Part shown: positions 43,349 to 54,997 of the stretch, one piece after another
Layout of the letters: every line of letters begins with the position of its first letter
Numbering within the stretch: the first letter of the stretch is position 1
NCBI GenBank assembly: GCA_020809705.1
Contig: CP085835.1
Span: forward strand, 1,426,001-1,490,000
Origin: Calonectria ilicicola
Taxonomy: Eukaryota > Ascomycota > Sordariomycetes > Hypocreales > Nectriaceae
Reading direction: 5' to 3'
DNA length: 64,000 nucleotides
Made by a program: the position numbers and the translations under genes
The notes under the pieces: generated by a model
Database searches by the model: none
What the model was told of the DNA's origin: nothing
The model's input: the letters and a program-made list of their open reading frames with translations, nothing else

Positions 43349-46300
43349 CTAAGAATTCTCGTTTGTCCTTTCAATCATTACCCGCTCTAGAGCTGCTAGC
43401 AATGACACATACTCATTTGTTCGTCCCCAAGCAGCTGATACGGCACAGAGAATTTTTCCGCCCTCAGCCAGAATTCTTGCTGGTCCTTTCGGGCCGAGAA
43501 TATCCCCAACTCCTGTAATATATGCACGCATCGCTGAAGGCCGACCTGAGCGAACAAATACTTGAACCATTTCATCATCACAGGGTCTGTCAAGCTGAAT
43601 TGATGTTGGTATGGGATAGCTGCTTTCAGACATTGCTGCTGCGGCTTCCGCAACTGTGGTAATTGTTGAGAGTGAAGTTGTTGAGGTAGACTCTGGGCTT
43701 GTATTAGTCATGGCTTCTGGGCCCATTGACTGGCCCCTTGTATTACTATTACCAGAAACGCTCGTCTCATTGTGTAATTGTCGGAGATTTTCTGGCCGTT
43801 TCTGGTATTCTACACCCTGGTCCCTACTGACGTAGCAACTGTACGCCCAGAGTGCAAGGGTCGCAAGTAGTACAGATGTTGGCTCATAGAACGCCTTACG
43901 ACTATAGCGGCGCACATGCCAAAATAAACATCCGCAGTGAATCATGGCTAAACGTGCTTTATGCTAAGTGGTTTAGTTAGCATTAATCCGCACTACTGGA
44001 TATATTTGATGTTTGAGTGGGGGTTGGGGTCTTCAATGGTTCACTAACCTCATCCTTTTGCACCCACGCAAGGACCTCTCTTTCAGCATCCAAAGCTTCT
44101 TCTCGTGTCGGAGACTTCCTATATGTCTGCTTCTGTGCCATAGATGTGATTGAAAGGGTCAGGGTTCGAATTTTCTCATAGGGCGTCAACAAGACTACCC
44201 TAGAGAAGTGCAAATGGAAAACAGTGGAATGCTCCTCGCCCGCAAGATGTGCAATAGTGCCATTAGCATCCCAATGCAATACATCTACGCAATCCAATGC
44301 AGCATTTCGCCAACGCGCCAGCGCAACCTGGTTCTCAGGTCCTGGGGCCCGAGAAGCGGTCGTGTCCTGATGAGTCTTCTGGGCAGATGGAATCCAAGCA
44401 GACAAAGGACGCTGGAGGTACTCCTTGACACGCAATACTTCATAATAAACGCCATGAAGAAGTATTATGCGGCTAAATTCGCCCAGATCTGACTTGACGG
44501 CCTTCTGTTGAAAAATATCTTGGACGGCAGATGGAAGAGGCGGGTTTGCTTCAAAGGTGGTTAGCTTGTCCATGGTCGCTCGGCGATTGTCAACTTACGT
44601 TTACACTGCACTGTCAAATTACTCCATTCCTCAAAACTCTGACTCTGCCACAACCTTTCATTGGGAAGACTGGCTTGTGCGGATTCAAGCGACAAGAGGG
44701 GTCGGCATCCAAAGTGATATGCAGCCATGCTATCGAGGAGCTTTCGGTGCCTGTCAGCGGACGTTCCAGTTTTGAGCCAGGATATTAGAACAGATCTTGG
44801 TACTTACCCATATAGCATAGCCTAAACGACGGCTAGTCTCGTCATGCAACCATCGTTTCCAATCCCTCTCAATCAATGCCTCGTTATTTCCCTGGGCCCA
44901 ATCAGGCTTACATGTTGGGGCAAGGAGGGACATGGAATGGGCCAGCTCTATCAATGTGCCAGTTCTGGCCTTGGCAAGCTGGCACAGCTTCTTTGGCCCA
45001 TAATACAGCATTGTAATTTGATTGAGAATCATTGCCTGAATCAAAGGGAGTTCGACTTGTGTCAGATTGGCAACATGTAGTTCCATGGCTAAGCCTCGCC
45101 AGAGAAACTCGTGCATCGGGATGATGCATCGTGAGAGTTCGATAGTCTCTGTGTATTGGCAGCCGACCGCACAGATGGCCAACGCCAAGAGCCAATGGTT
45201 GTTAAAATCGGCAAGCTCACTGTGGTATATGGGTAGAATGGAATCAAAATGTTGGAAATAGAGCTTCGCAAAGAAGTTGAGGTGATCAATGCTTGGGAAC
45301 TCAGCGCTAGAAAATGCTGGATAAATGGCTGAGCAATCCTGGCAGAGCTGTTTGAACCGGGTAGATATGAGGTTATACGTCGCGGGGCGAAGATGGTCGT
45401 AGCGTCCCTCAGAAGGCAAAAAATTGTACGAAACATGGCTCAAGGATGGGAAGGAAATGTCTTCCAGATCTGCGTCGAATTCGGGTACATCGTGCGAAAC
45501 AACTGTCAGCGCTGTTGCCCCAAAGATGACGGTTGAAGGTCGCTTTGCTCTAGTAGTACAGGGCATCCTTGCTCCATTTGTACTGGTTGAGTAGAAACCG
45601 CCCATAACCGATGACGGTAGACTCGACTTTTTCAGATCCTGTGCCATTGTGGATATGGTTACAGGCGGAGAAGAGGTGGAGAGCGGCGTTGAGGTGTCAC
45701 TCATATCCTCTCGCTGTTGCCAATTCTCGACAGCCGGGACATTGGGGGCGTTGGTAAGATCAACATTGCCCGCGGGGTTATTGATGGGTTGCACCATGTC
45801 GTTTGGATTGTCAGTCATGTTCGAATCTTCGAGGACTTGGGAGGTTGCCGGTTCCTTAAATAACTCCGGGGAGTTGAATCCGAAGCGTGGTATATAGCTA
45901 TAGTCGAGGTCTGGTGATTCATTGGCTGGGAGCCAATTGAGCGGAAATTCAAATGACATGTCGTATGCTTCGGAACTGTATCCAAGTGCAGTGGCATTTA
46001 TCTGTGGTGACGACCTCGTCGCAGGTCCCATGAGTGGCGCAACATTTAGTGACTGTATTGAGCAATCCAAATTTCCATATGAAAAGCTGGACACAACTGC
46101 ACGGTCGCTGGCATCACGGATGCTGGCAGTATTTGAGTTTCTGGCAACATCCAGGGTGGTCCTTGCGTCAATCTCATCTGAGGAGGGTCCTGGGTCTGTC
46201 CGTAGATCGCCTGAAAGCCATTGGAATGTCGTCGTATTTTCAGCGCCTCTTTGGTTAGAATCCACGCCGTCTGTCGCGTTTGAAAAGGGCGGCCATGCCT

Positions 46301-46918
46301 GCTGCAAATTGGGAGATGGCGGAACTCGTGTCGTTTCTAATGCAACTTGGCAATCATTGAGAGTCTCCTTTGGCCAACTCTGGCTTCCCGATGGCTCATT
46401 ATCACTGCCATGATTCAAGTAGTCCAAACCGGGCGTTAGGTTGGCGGGAGGAGCGACAAGATTGTCGGCGGGCGTGGGATTGGGCTTGGGACGTTCGGTC
46501 GGGTATACGCATCGAATGGATTTGGAATGGCATCGCTGGCATGGGGTGGCCTTGGTGCATCTCTCTCGCACTCGAGCACACTCTAAGCAAGCACGCTTGA
46601 TGCTGAGCTCGCGTGGCTCCTGCACCCGGTGAACCAAGACGTGTCGATTCAGTATATCGCTTGCGCGAGGCAACGGGTTAGCAGCTCGGTCGGCAGCGCA
46701 GGGCTGGGATCAATTTACCTTCGGGTGAATCTCTTGGGGCACATGGGACAGGCAAATCGCCTCTGGTCGCCGTGGCCAAGCTGGTGACGCTTGAGATGCT
46801 CTAGCCGCTTGAAATTGGCCGGACATCGCGAGCACCGGTGCTTCCCATTGTTGGTGGGGGAGGTAGCCGGGGGAGAGCTGCTGAGCAGCGCCGCGCTGGC
46901 ACCATCGTTTCCCGGCAT
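43349..46918 (-). CDS. Transcription factor with two C2H2 fingers plus a Zn2Cys6 cluster
   Basis: Five exons on the minus strand, 46918-46719, 46659-44808, 44740-44599, 44548-44049 and 43963-43349, about 1,102 aa. DNA-binding modules in order: C2H2 finger 1 (C29, C32, H45, H49), C2H2 finger 2 split by the first intron (C57, C60, H73, H77), then a Zn2Cys6 cluster (C91, C94, C101, C107, C110, C117). A long Ser/Thr/Asn-rich linker leads to a Fungal_trans-type regulatory domain around residues 430-700 (for example FAKLYFQHFDSILPIYH). It is convergent with GH127, and its own promoter carries the same CCGGTGGAT box as the GH127/permease promoter, which makes it the likely regulator of that pair and of itself. 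Confidence 0.88.
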
Positions 46919-47183
46919 CCTGCGTCCTCGTTTTCATAGCGACGAGACATGTTCCCGCGCAGGTGCTTGGAGGAACATTGGCAAAGGGCGTCGGGACAGC
47001 ACGCGCGCGAGATCTACAAGTTCCCCGGATCATGGACATGAGCAGACGGCGTGTGGGGAAATCGTGGGGTGATGGCGATGCGCGTGATAGGTCGAGGCCT
47101 GCTCATCCATCCACCGGAGCGGGACTGTCCGCCCACCGGAGACGTTGCATCTAACTGACAGGATGAGTATCTACCCAATGTAG
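46919..47183 (-). promoter_or_regulatory. Promoter of the C2H2-Zn2Cys6 factor with CCGGTGGAT box
   Basis: The inverted motif ATCCACCGG lies at 47109-47117 (12-mer GCTCCGGTGGAT on the minus strand), and the variant CTCCGGTGGG on the minus strand around 47132-47141, about 190-220 bp upstream of the start codon. Both forms match copies in the permease/GH127 promoter. The region also holds the 3' flank of the upstream Zn2Cys6 gene. Confidence 0.6.
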
Positions 47184-49740
47184 CTAGTTGGCTCCTGTTC
47201 CTGTAGTCCTCGGCAATCCACCCGCCGTCCACCCATACGGCCCCTCACCGCCCAGAAACCAGCCCTTCTCCAGCTTGGCGTTTGAGGCCATGGCGCACTC
47301 GATTAGTGACCTCGCCCCTATATCGTACAAGACGGTTTCCTTTTCCATTTCACACTCGGACGGTTGCAGGTCCTCGAAATATGGCAAGTTCGCCCACCAC
47401 TTTGTCGTCTCCACCAGCATCCCTGCATCTGCCTTTGTATCTGGTCTTGCATCTGCTCTGCTGCCGGGGCCTCTGAATGGGATACAGAGCATCTCTAGCA
47501 GCTCCAGCGACACTGCCCTCTGTTCAGGGTCGCTGCTTGGCGGGATTTGCAGCAGGTACATGGGTGGCTCCTCCGGCATTAGACCGGGCGCTTCACCCAG
47601 GCTAGCTCCACCAGCTTCATTCCCAGTGACCATGTCGGATCCAGATGACTTGAATTCAGAAACTTTGTTATAATATGTCATTAGTTTTTCATGAAAATTC
47701 AATGCCACCTGATCGGCTTTGCTGCAATGTTCCAAAACAGACAAACACTTTGACGCGAGCTCCAGATCATGGTCTGAAATGACCCGTGGCAATCCGTGCA
47801 GCCTCTCCTGCACCACTGCATGTAGTATGAAAACACAGGATGTGTATGCTTGAAGCCTGTTTCCCTATTAGAATCTGAAAAGAGGGGCCATGCCTTTTTA
47901 AGAATACTCACATGACAATCCAGCATCTGCGGAACACACCATCCTCAGCCATAAGCAAATCTAGAATTCGCGCGGAATGCTTCGCCGCAAGGATACCTTG
48001 GCTAGCAAGACGATGCAAAGGATCGGGTTCTTGTCCGCTGACATCATGCCGCAGAATCTGACTGGAGCTATTGTGGAACTCATATGCTATTCGCTGATAA
48101 ACTAGCATGATAGCGCCCAGATGTAGCAGGTGTACAAAGTAGATAGATCTGCGAAGCCCGATTGAAATATCACCTCGAACCAAATTGGCCATTTTCATTG
48201 CCGAGGGAAGTTCACCGTGCCACTTTTCTAGATCTTGCATTACCGATTCCAAAATGGATATCGTAATCTCTTTGAATGCCAGCTGGAACCTTAGAATTTT
48301 TACCTTGAGGAGAGAAATCTTTGTCATTTCGACTTGTACTACTGCATCATTAAGTCAGCAATGGTCAAATATGTGCGCGCGCCGGGGGTCTAAACTCACT
48401 ATCGTCGATATCCTTCGAGTCATTTATATTGATGGCAGAAAGCTACTTGGTAAGCGTGGCATAGAACCGGCAACAAAGGGACGGCATACCGGAATTTTAA
48501 GCAATGCATCATTTTCAGACAGATGTCCCAGAGTAACTGACAGCCAACTGATAATTAAGTAAATCAGTAAGTGCATCTTGTGGTACCAAGCAAAATGTCT
48601 TCTCACCTTGACAAGAACACGAGGAGTCTCCATGCTTTGCGATAATCTGCCCACTCTGCGGGTGTAAGGTTCCCATCAGGACACTTCTTTTCATATAACC
48701 CGTTTATTTTGGCCATTCTAAGACCCATTTCTAGATAGGGTTAGCCAAGTGAATATGAAGCGAATACCCTGATCAAGTGAGGTTCGTTGCTTACCGATGT
48801 ATGCCAGCGCCACAGTTCCCTTGTTCATGCAATTGTACATGGCTAAAAGACTGCAGAATTTGATAGTTTCAAAGGCAGAAAACTCAATGATGCAGTCAAG
48901 GCCACACTTTGCATTGTCGTAAAAAGCATCTTCCACTTCCTGGTGCAGCGCTCCGGCAGCGTATTGACATCCTATCGCGGCCACAATGGAGAAACAAGAC
49001 ATGGCGATTATTCTCTTATCTGGATCTTGAGAATTATCGGAGAAGGCAAATTTGACGAAATCTTCAATTTGCGCTCTTGAAAAGACATGGAATAACAAAC
49101 CGCTGCACTTGAAAAAAGCATCAATGGCTTGCTGGGTCGCCAACTCGTCTGGGAGTTCCCGAGGGACCAACAAATCTGAGAGGCTTTGTTGTAGATTTTC
49201 GTTTTCCGGTGCCACTGATGCTACAGGTGACCCCTTCAGATCAACAGATGATTTTGAAGATGTGGCATCGAGTGAGTTCTCTCGTTCGTGGTACTGGCCT
49301 TGGCTTTGTTCCGTTAATTCAGGAACCCTGGTTGCCTCTATTCCAGCAACCAGAGCCGCGATATCATCAGTAGTCCTGATCCTCTCCAGCAAGTCTGCCG
49401 CTTGCTCGGGGGGGCGAGATCGCAGACTGTCGATCAACGTTTCCAGAGTTTCGAGGCGCAATGTTGTGCCGACAACGTCGTTTGCATAGGCACACTGCTC
49501 ATTGCGTACCCTGCACCGATGACATATTGGGCGGCGACCATCGCACTATGTCTCGTTAGCAGTGGTGATTCACAAATAGCCAAGTCTTAGCATATAGCCT
49601 ACTTTTAGCTTCCTTTGGCGGCATGTGCCGCAGGCCTGGGAGACCCGGTTGATTCTTCTCATTGAGAGACGATTTGGCGGGACAGAGCCGCTGGGTGGGC
49701 GACTGGGCGATCGCGGTCGGAGAGGGCGAGAGCTAGACAT
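47184..49740 (-). CDS. Zn2Cys6 transcription factor (Fungal_trans type)
   Basis: Seven exons on the minus strand, 49740-49603, 49545-48795, 48730-48607, 48547-48490, 48442-48400, 48341-47912 and 47856-47184, giving 738 aa; the acceptor of exon 7 could be nine bases earlier in frame. The zinc cluster C37, C40, C47, C54, C57 and C64 is split after the third basic stretch (ACGTCRQRKLK then CDGRRPICHRC). A leucine-rich coil follows (LETLETLIDSL). The regulatory domain begins with DAFFKCSGLLFHVFSRAQ and continues through LGLRMA-like and WRLLVFLSSWLSVTLG, typical of Fungal_trans. The start at 49740 is the first ATG; an extended frame upstream lacks one. Target genes are unknown. It lies directly upstream of the C2H2-Zn2Cys6 factor on the same strand. 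Confidence 0.88.
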
Positions 49741-50485
49741 GTTGAGTGTGAAAAGACTAAACCCGTAAAACACTGGTGACAGCTAACCAAACCAAGAGCT
49801 TTTCTGGCCAGAACATGATTTTATTTATTGATTTATCGATTTTTGGGCGCTCGACAAGGACATTTAGAAATTGCTTTTAGGAGCTGATGGCGCTAAGGCG
49901 TCTAGACCTCTAGTGCTACCGTCCACAGACGGCGGTACGCGAAACCGGAGTCTAGATCTCTGGGTCCGAGACTTACAGCCAAAAGTCCCACCAAATCATT
50001 GGCAGCGGTCAAAATGTGCAACTGAACTGTCTCATGCATGGATGCGAAAAAGAACACTGCAGGCGTACTGGCGCCAATAAGAGCCGCCGTTGTACGTTCG
50101 ATACTAATCATGGCTTCTGTCCAGCCAGCCCCCGAAGCCAGCCTTGCCAAAACTTCACCCGCCCAACAAATCAGTGACCCGACGCGGTTCCAAATCCAGG
50201 TTTCAGGTTCGCCCACGCGTCAGCATTGATCCATGACCAAGGCTCAATCAGGAAAACGAAGTCACGGCACCGCGCGCACTAACCATGCACGTGAAGAACG
50301 AAGCGGACAGAGTTTACAGGGCGGGTGGATCTGATAAATGACTCAGAAGGCCTTACTCGGCCACTGACTCGATTTAAAGTGGCAACGCGCAAATTTGCTG
50401 CATTGCATAAATTTGATATCGCCCCAATGCCAGATCCGCCCCAGAAAGCTGGGGTTTGCTTTGCTCAGGGGGCGAATATGTACAC
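49741..50485 (-). other. Intergenic: promoter of Zn2Cys6 factor, 3' flank of esterase
   Basis: About 745 bp. Frames on both strands here start at non-ATG codons and overlap each other, so none is called. No repeat is seen. Confidence 0.35.
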
Positions 50486-52058
50486 TTAGCATCGCTCCTC
50501 CAACCACCTTGTATCCCCGACAATTGACGGTTTTCCATTGTAGCCAAAATGCTGGACTTTGCCACCTTTGAGTTCCTCGTAAGCTGGCCAGCCGGGCTCC
50601 AAACCCCGAGCAAACGACAGCCATGAATCCTGCATCACCTTTGACGTCGCGTTCTCATACGACGTGCTCTGGCCGCGGAACAGAGAATGTGTTCCAAAGA
50701 TCAAAGGCAGCTCAGCGCTGTGGTATGCGCCAAGCCATGGCTGAGGTGAAATATTGCTGAAGTTTCCATGATACTCATATCGATATGTCTTGACCCCAGC
50801 AGCGAACCGATTTCTAAAAACCCCATTAACGTTCGTCTCTTAATCCACGCCGTCATCGACAACTTACCGGGATAAATTCCATGATGGGCAAAAGAATGAG
50901 GATAGTAGATTCTCAATGGCTGTTTCCTCATCCCAGGTTACATCGTAGGGATCAAACGGAACACCATCCCCAGAATTTGTCCCCACAATTGCCGGCTACA
51001 CCGATGTTAGCTGATTTGCAACTTGCCACCTCACATTCGTTACTCACGGCTTTCGCGATCTTCCCGTCAAGTGAGCGTTGCGTGTAATTGGCGAATACCA
51101 CAAGTTCATCCGACGTAGGTGAAAAGTTTGCTCCAACCTTTGCAATAGCATCTTCCACCTCATTTTCATCGACTGCCCGCATACAGTAGAGCTCTTCAGA
51201 CTCGCTTAAGTTGCCGCACCCGACGCTCTGGGCCAAGTTGGAAAAGATTGAAAAATTGGCAGGAGATGTTTCAATTGTCACAGAGTAAGGCGAGTCCATG
51301 ATGAAACCCTTCACAATGGGGTCATCAATCCAGGCGTAACTGAAGAATGAGACGCTGGCAGAACCAGCGCTTTGACCCCAAAGTACCATGTTTTCGGGGT
51401 CTCCACCAAACGCTGCAATGTTATCGCGAACCCATTCCACAGCCAGTCGCTGATCAAGCAGGCCAACGTTCTGCCGATTTGCCCCCGCCGCGTTCGGGAA
51501 TCCAAAAATATTGAGGCGGTAGTTGAAAGAAACTACAATTAGTTCCGGGGTTCGTTGAATCCATTGCGGGGGTAGCTGATACGGGACATCCTGCCCGCCG
51601 GTGCCGAATCCTCCGCCATAAATGTAAATAACAACAGGAAGGGCCTTCTTAATAGTCGTAGGTGACCACACACTTAATGTTAGACAATCCTCACTGACAC
51701 TTCCAGTGCGGTTCAGTCCTCCAAGATTAAACTCCAGAATTTCGCGGGTGTAGATCGTTGGCGGGGAGGTTGACAACCTTTGCTGGCAGCTCGGTGGCAG
51801 CTTCGTGGCATTTAAACTACCAAAAGCTTCTGCAGATTCTGGAGGGGAGAACCGAAGAGACCCAATCGGAGGCTTTGCGTAAGGAATACCAAGAAATTGA
51901 CGGACATTTGGTGTGGATGGGTCAACAAATCCGTTTACAACTCCCTGCTCAATCTTGACAGAGGTTGAGGAAGCAGATGATCCTATCGCCGCGGCGTGGC
52001 ATGGCGTTAACCCCACTGCACCCAGAAATAGGGTCAAAGCCTGCAGCCGAAAATGCAT
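50486..52058 (-). CDS. Secreted type-B carboxylesterase/lipase
   Basis: Three exons on the minus strand, 52058-51048, 50995-50868 and 50813-50486, giving 488 aa. A signal peptide is clear (MHFRLQALTLFLGAVGLTPCHA). Family blocks: FLGIPYAKPPIGSLRF, SEDCLTLSVW, the oxyanion YGGGF, and the nucleophile Ser230 in LWGQSAG. The His of the triad is in GAYHSAELPLIFG in exon 3. The acid position lies in GTNSGDGVPF, where Asp stands in for the usual Glu. The protein should hydrolyse esters outside the cell; length is slightly short of typical 530-550 aa members. Substrate cannot be predicted. Confidence 0.9.
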
Positions 52059-52931
52059 TGTAAACTGCTTTCCTCGTGACTGATAGTATACCGAATGAAT
52101 GGGTGGCCAATTAACTATAAAATGATAGTCAAGGAAAGCTTATTTATCCACCCTCGGTTCGGATCGGGTGACTTCATGTTCAGTAATAGATGGGCCAAAA
52201 TACTGCTTGCCCGGCTAAACTACGCTCTTTCGGGGCTAAACTAGCATGTAGCCAGCCCGAGGTAAATGTGTCATCGGCCCTTTTCCATCGGCAGTGTCGA
52301 TCGGAATTGCAGCTGCGGGGATAGTAAATACGACGTAGGTTTACGATGTACCTGAGTGCAACGATGATTCAAAGAAATTCGGGGAATAACACCACTCAAG
52401 GAAATAAGGTTACTGTATACAGAAATGGCTCACTCGTGATTTCAAAACGAGAACACCAACCTGGTCAGGGCCCACTCCACTTTCACAAATGTAGCAGGAG
52501 CCTAAAGGTTTTGCGGGGATTTAACCATGCCTGGTGCTTCGGATCGTCAGTTCCATTTCGATATAGTGGGATATGCTACCCAGCCCTGATAATTTCATGC
52601 TTAATATGTGATCTTCTTTTTATTAACCCCGCTTGTGAAGAATTGCAATGAATCGGTAAAATTCATCCATCCCAACTCTTCATCAAATCCCCCCAATTAC
52701 GCAATGTGAACAGGAGATTAGAGACTCAATTATGATTGAGGATTCTGACTATAAGCACTATTAATCAGATAATCAACAAGAAACATTGATCACTCAAGAA
52801 ATATACCTAGAAATAGATCCCTAACTTAACATCAGATTGCCTAACATTGGCCATCAATTTGAGAAACAAGAGTAGCAAATGGTTTGACAACACTTAGCGT
52901 GCACTATTGCACCATATGATTTATTAGTTGG
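52059..52931 (-). other. Intergenic, esterase promoter
   Basis: About 870 bp with no convincing gene. A plus-strand ATG frame at 52346-52651 (101 aa) shows no domain and is probably chance. The right half is AT-rich and presumably the 3' flank of the transporter gene. Confidence 0.35.
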
Positions 52932-54520
52932 CTATAAAGTGTGCAGAGTAACACTCGTTCCGGTTCTTTCACCCTCATCAATGAGTCTCCGATTGGCTCT
53001 CCGAAGAATGAGCTTCATGCTGAGAGCACAAACAATACTCAAAACAGAAAATCCCATCATCAAAAGCATTGCCATGATATATCTAGGTTCATCGGAAGAC
53101 GGGAAAAAATATGGACTCCAAATGTTTCCAAGCTGAGCGAGAAGATTGATGATAGCGGTTGCACACGCTCTCTTCTCCGGGGTTTCATTCAATACTGACG
53201 CAGCCCAAGAGTATACCATCGAATTGGCTGCAAAACAGCCAGAGCAGAAAAGGAAAGAGGCGACATAACGAGCAGAGACGTTTAGAGTCGCGACGGAAAC
53301 GACAAAACCGACAACTGCGACCGCCATCGGGACTGCAATGTGCCACCCGCGTTCTTTGTTCCTATCGCTCGAGTAAGCAACGAGGAATGATGCGATTGCA
53401 CCCACAAGATATGGAGGGGCTGTCAGTGTCAACGTGACTGTCCGCGATCCCAGATTGAACCCTTGCATAATGCTATCAGATCATTAGTCACATAACAATT
53501 TTTAGCAACACAGGGAAACACATACGTCGGGAAAAAGTTATTGAAGCCGTATGAAGTGTGATTTGAACAGAGCAAGAGTACCTGGTGAAGACATTAGCCT
53601 CATTGCCGCATCTGTTTCCGATGATGAGGACGGCCTTACAAAAATCCAAGTCTTGTAGTCTCTGATAGCCAGCTTTAATCCACTCCACACTGACCTATCT
53701 TCTTCAGGCATAGAGACACGGTCGAGAATGATGCGTCGAGTTGCAATTTTACGTTCCTCCTCGGATAACAACCACATCGCACTTCCAGTTTTCGAATCAG
53801 TATAGTCAGGAAAAACAAAGAGAGCAATCACGGCCGTTATAAAGCTACCAGCACCCTCAATGATAAACATCCATTGCCAGCCCGCTAATCCTCGCGCCTG
53901 GTCCAAGCCTGCAAACACGCCTGCAGCAATCAAGCCCGAGAATGCTGTAGCAAGCACAAGGCCGGAGTAAAGAACGGCGGTCCTCAGCGCCAATTCTCGT
54001 CGAGTGTACCAGCAAGACAAAAGATAAAATGCCTATGAAGGTGTCAAATCATTTTAAGTCTTTCTTTCCGAGCCACTCACCCCTGGGAAGAATGGTGCTT
54101 CAACAATTCCAAGAAAGAGACGGATACAAACTAGTCCTCGATAATTCGTCACGCCGGCTGTAGCTGCTGAGACACATGACCAAACTGCCACGCAGGACGG
54201 AAGATATATGATCGGTCGAACACGAGTAAGAATCATATTTGAAGGCAATTGAGCCAGCATATAGCTGTCTAGTTTTTAATAATCTCCAGGTAGCAAGGTT
54301 AATCCATTCTTGACTCACCCTACATTGAGAATTGATACTGCAACATTGAACTGGCTACCAACAAGCCCCAAGTCGTCACTAAATCCATCCAATTGAGCTT
54401 GACTATAGACAATAAGCAAATATTAGCCTTATAGCAGAAGTTATATGCAACTCACGCGATGTTGTTTCTATCTAGGTAGTTAAACATGTACATCAACCAG
54501 ACCATTGGAAGAATGGTCAT
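52932..54520 (-). CDS. MFS anion:cation symporter, Dal5/allantoate-permease family (5' end uncertain)
   Basis: Six exons on the minus strand, 54520-54456, 54402-54319, 54264-54081, 54032-53640, 53581-53526 and 53472-52932, giving 440 aa from the Met at 54520. Family marks: FNYLDRNNIAQAQLDGF in TM1, QFNVAVSILNVGYMLAQLPSNM, CIRLFLGIVEAPFFPG, WYTRRELALRTA, WQWMFIIEGAGSF and FPDYTDSKTGSAMWLLSEEER. These permeases carry allantoate, nicotinate, biotin or similar carboxylates. Homologues usually have a 40-60 residue cytosolic N-terminus ending in LVRKLD; that motif is present just upstream (RTLVRKLD) but I could not connect it to a start codon in phase. Either a first exon was missed or the 5' end is broken. 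Confidence 0.82.
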
Positions 54521-54997
54521 GTCGAGTTTGCGGACCAAAGTTCTAAATGGTGACGTGATGGCGATTAAGCGGGGGTGCTAAGGCGATGTCAGTCAGCAAG
54601 CAAACAATGACACATATTTTGATCCTCCCACCTCTCAAGATCAGTAATTATGTAGGAGTAACAGATTGTTCATTTTGCCAAAATTGGCTAGTGATCCACG
54701 TAGATCTCTGGACAAGTCCACCCTCAATACTCCTATCTTCCAACGAAATGAAGTTTGGATAGGCCAGGGCCTCGTAGTAGCCCATGAATTTTGTCATCAC
54801 CTAGCATCAAAATGCCGACCGGAGTGGCAACTGAGCATTTATGAGCTTACTGTACCAGATACCCTTGCCAGCAACCCACAGTTGAAACCTACTCTGGAGA
54901 AGATTTAATTTTCACTGTCACAAACTCTTCCTGAGTTTATCTCACTCAGGATTTATTTCAATTCCTTTCCCCAAATTACGCGTACATAGTCTCTATC
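54521..54997. other. Divergent intergenic with remnant of transporter N-terminus
   Basis: On the minus strand the frame just upstream of the called transporter start stays open back to an acceptor-like CTTAG near 54576, encoding the expected RTLVRKLD. Beyond it I find no phase-matching first exon. The rest is the probable divergent promoter with the Zn2Cys6 gene at 54998. Confidence 0.4.

Noticed and set aside
49902..50216. 104-aa minus-strand frame upstream of the Zn2Cys6 factor
   Set aside because: Starts at GTG, has no domain and lies in the expected promoter.
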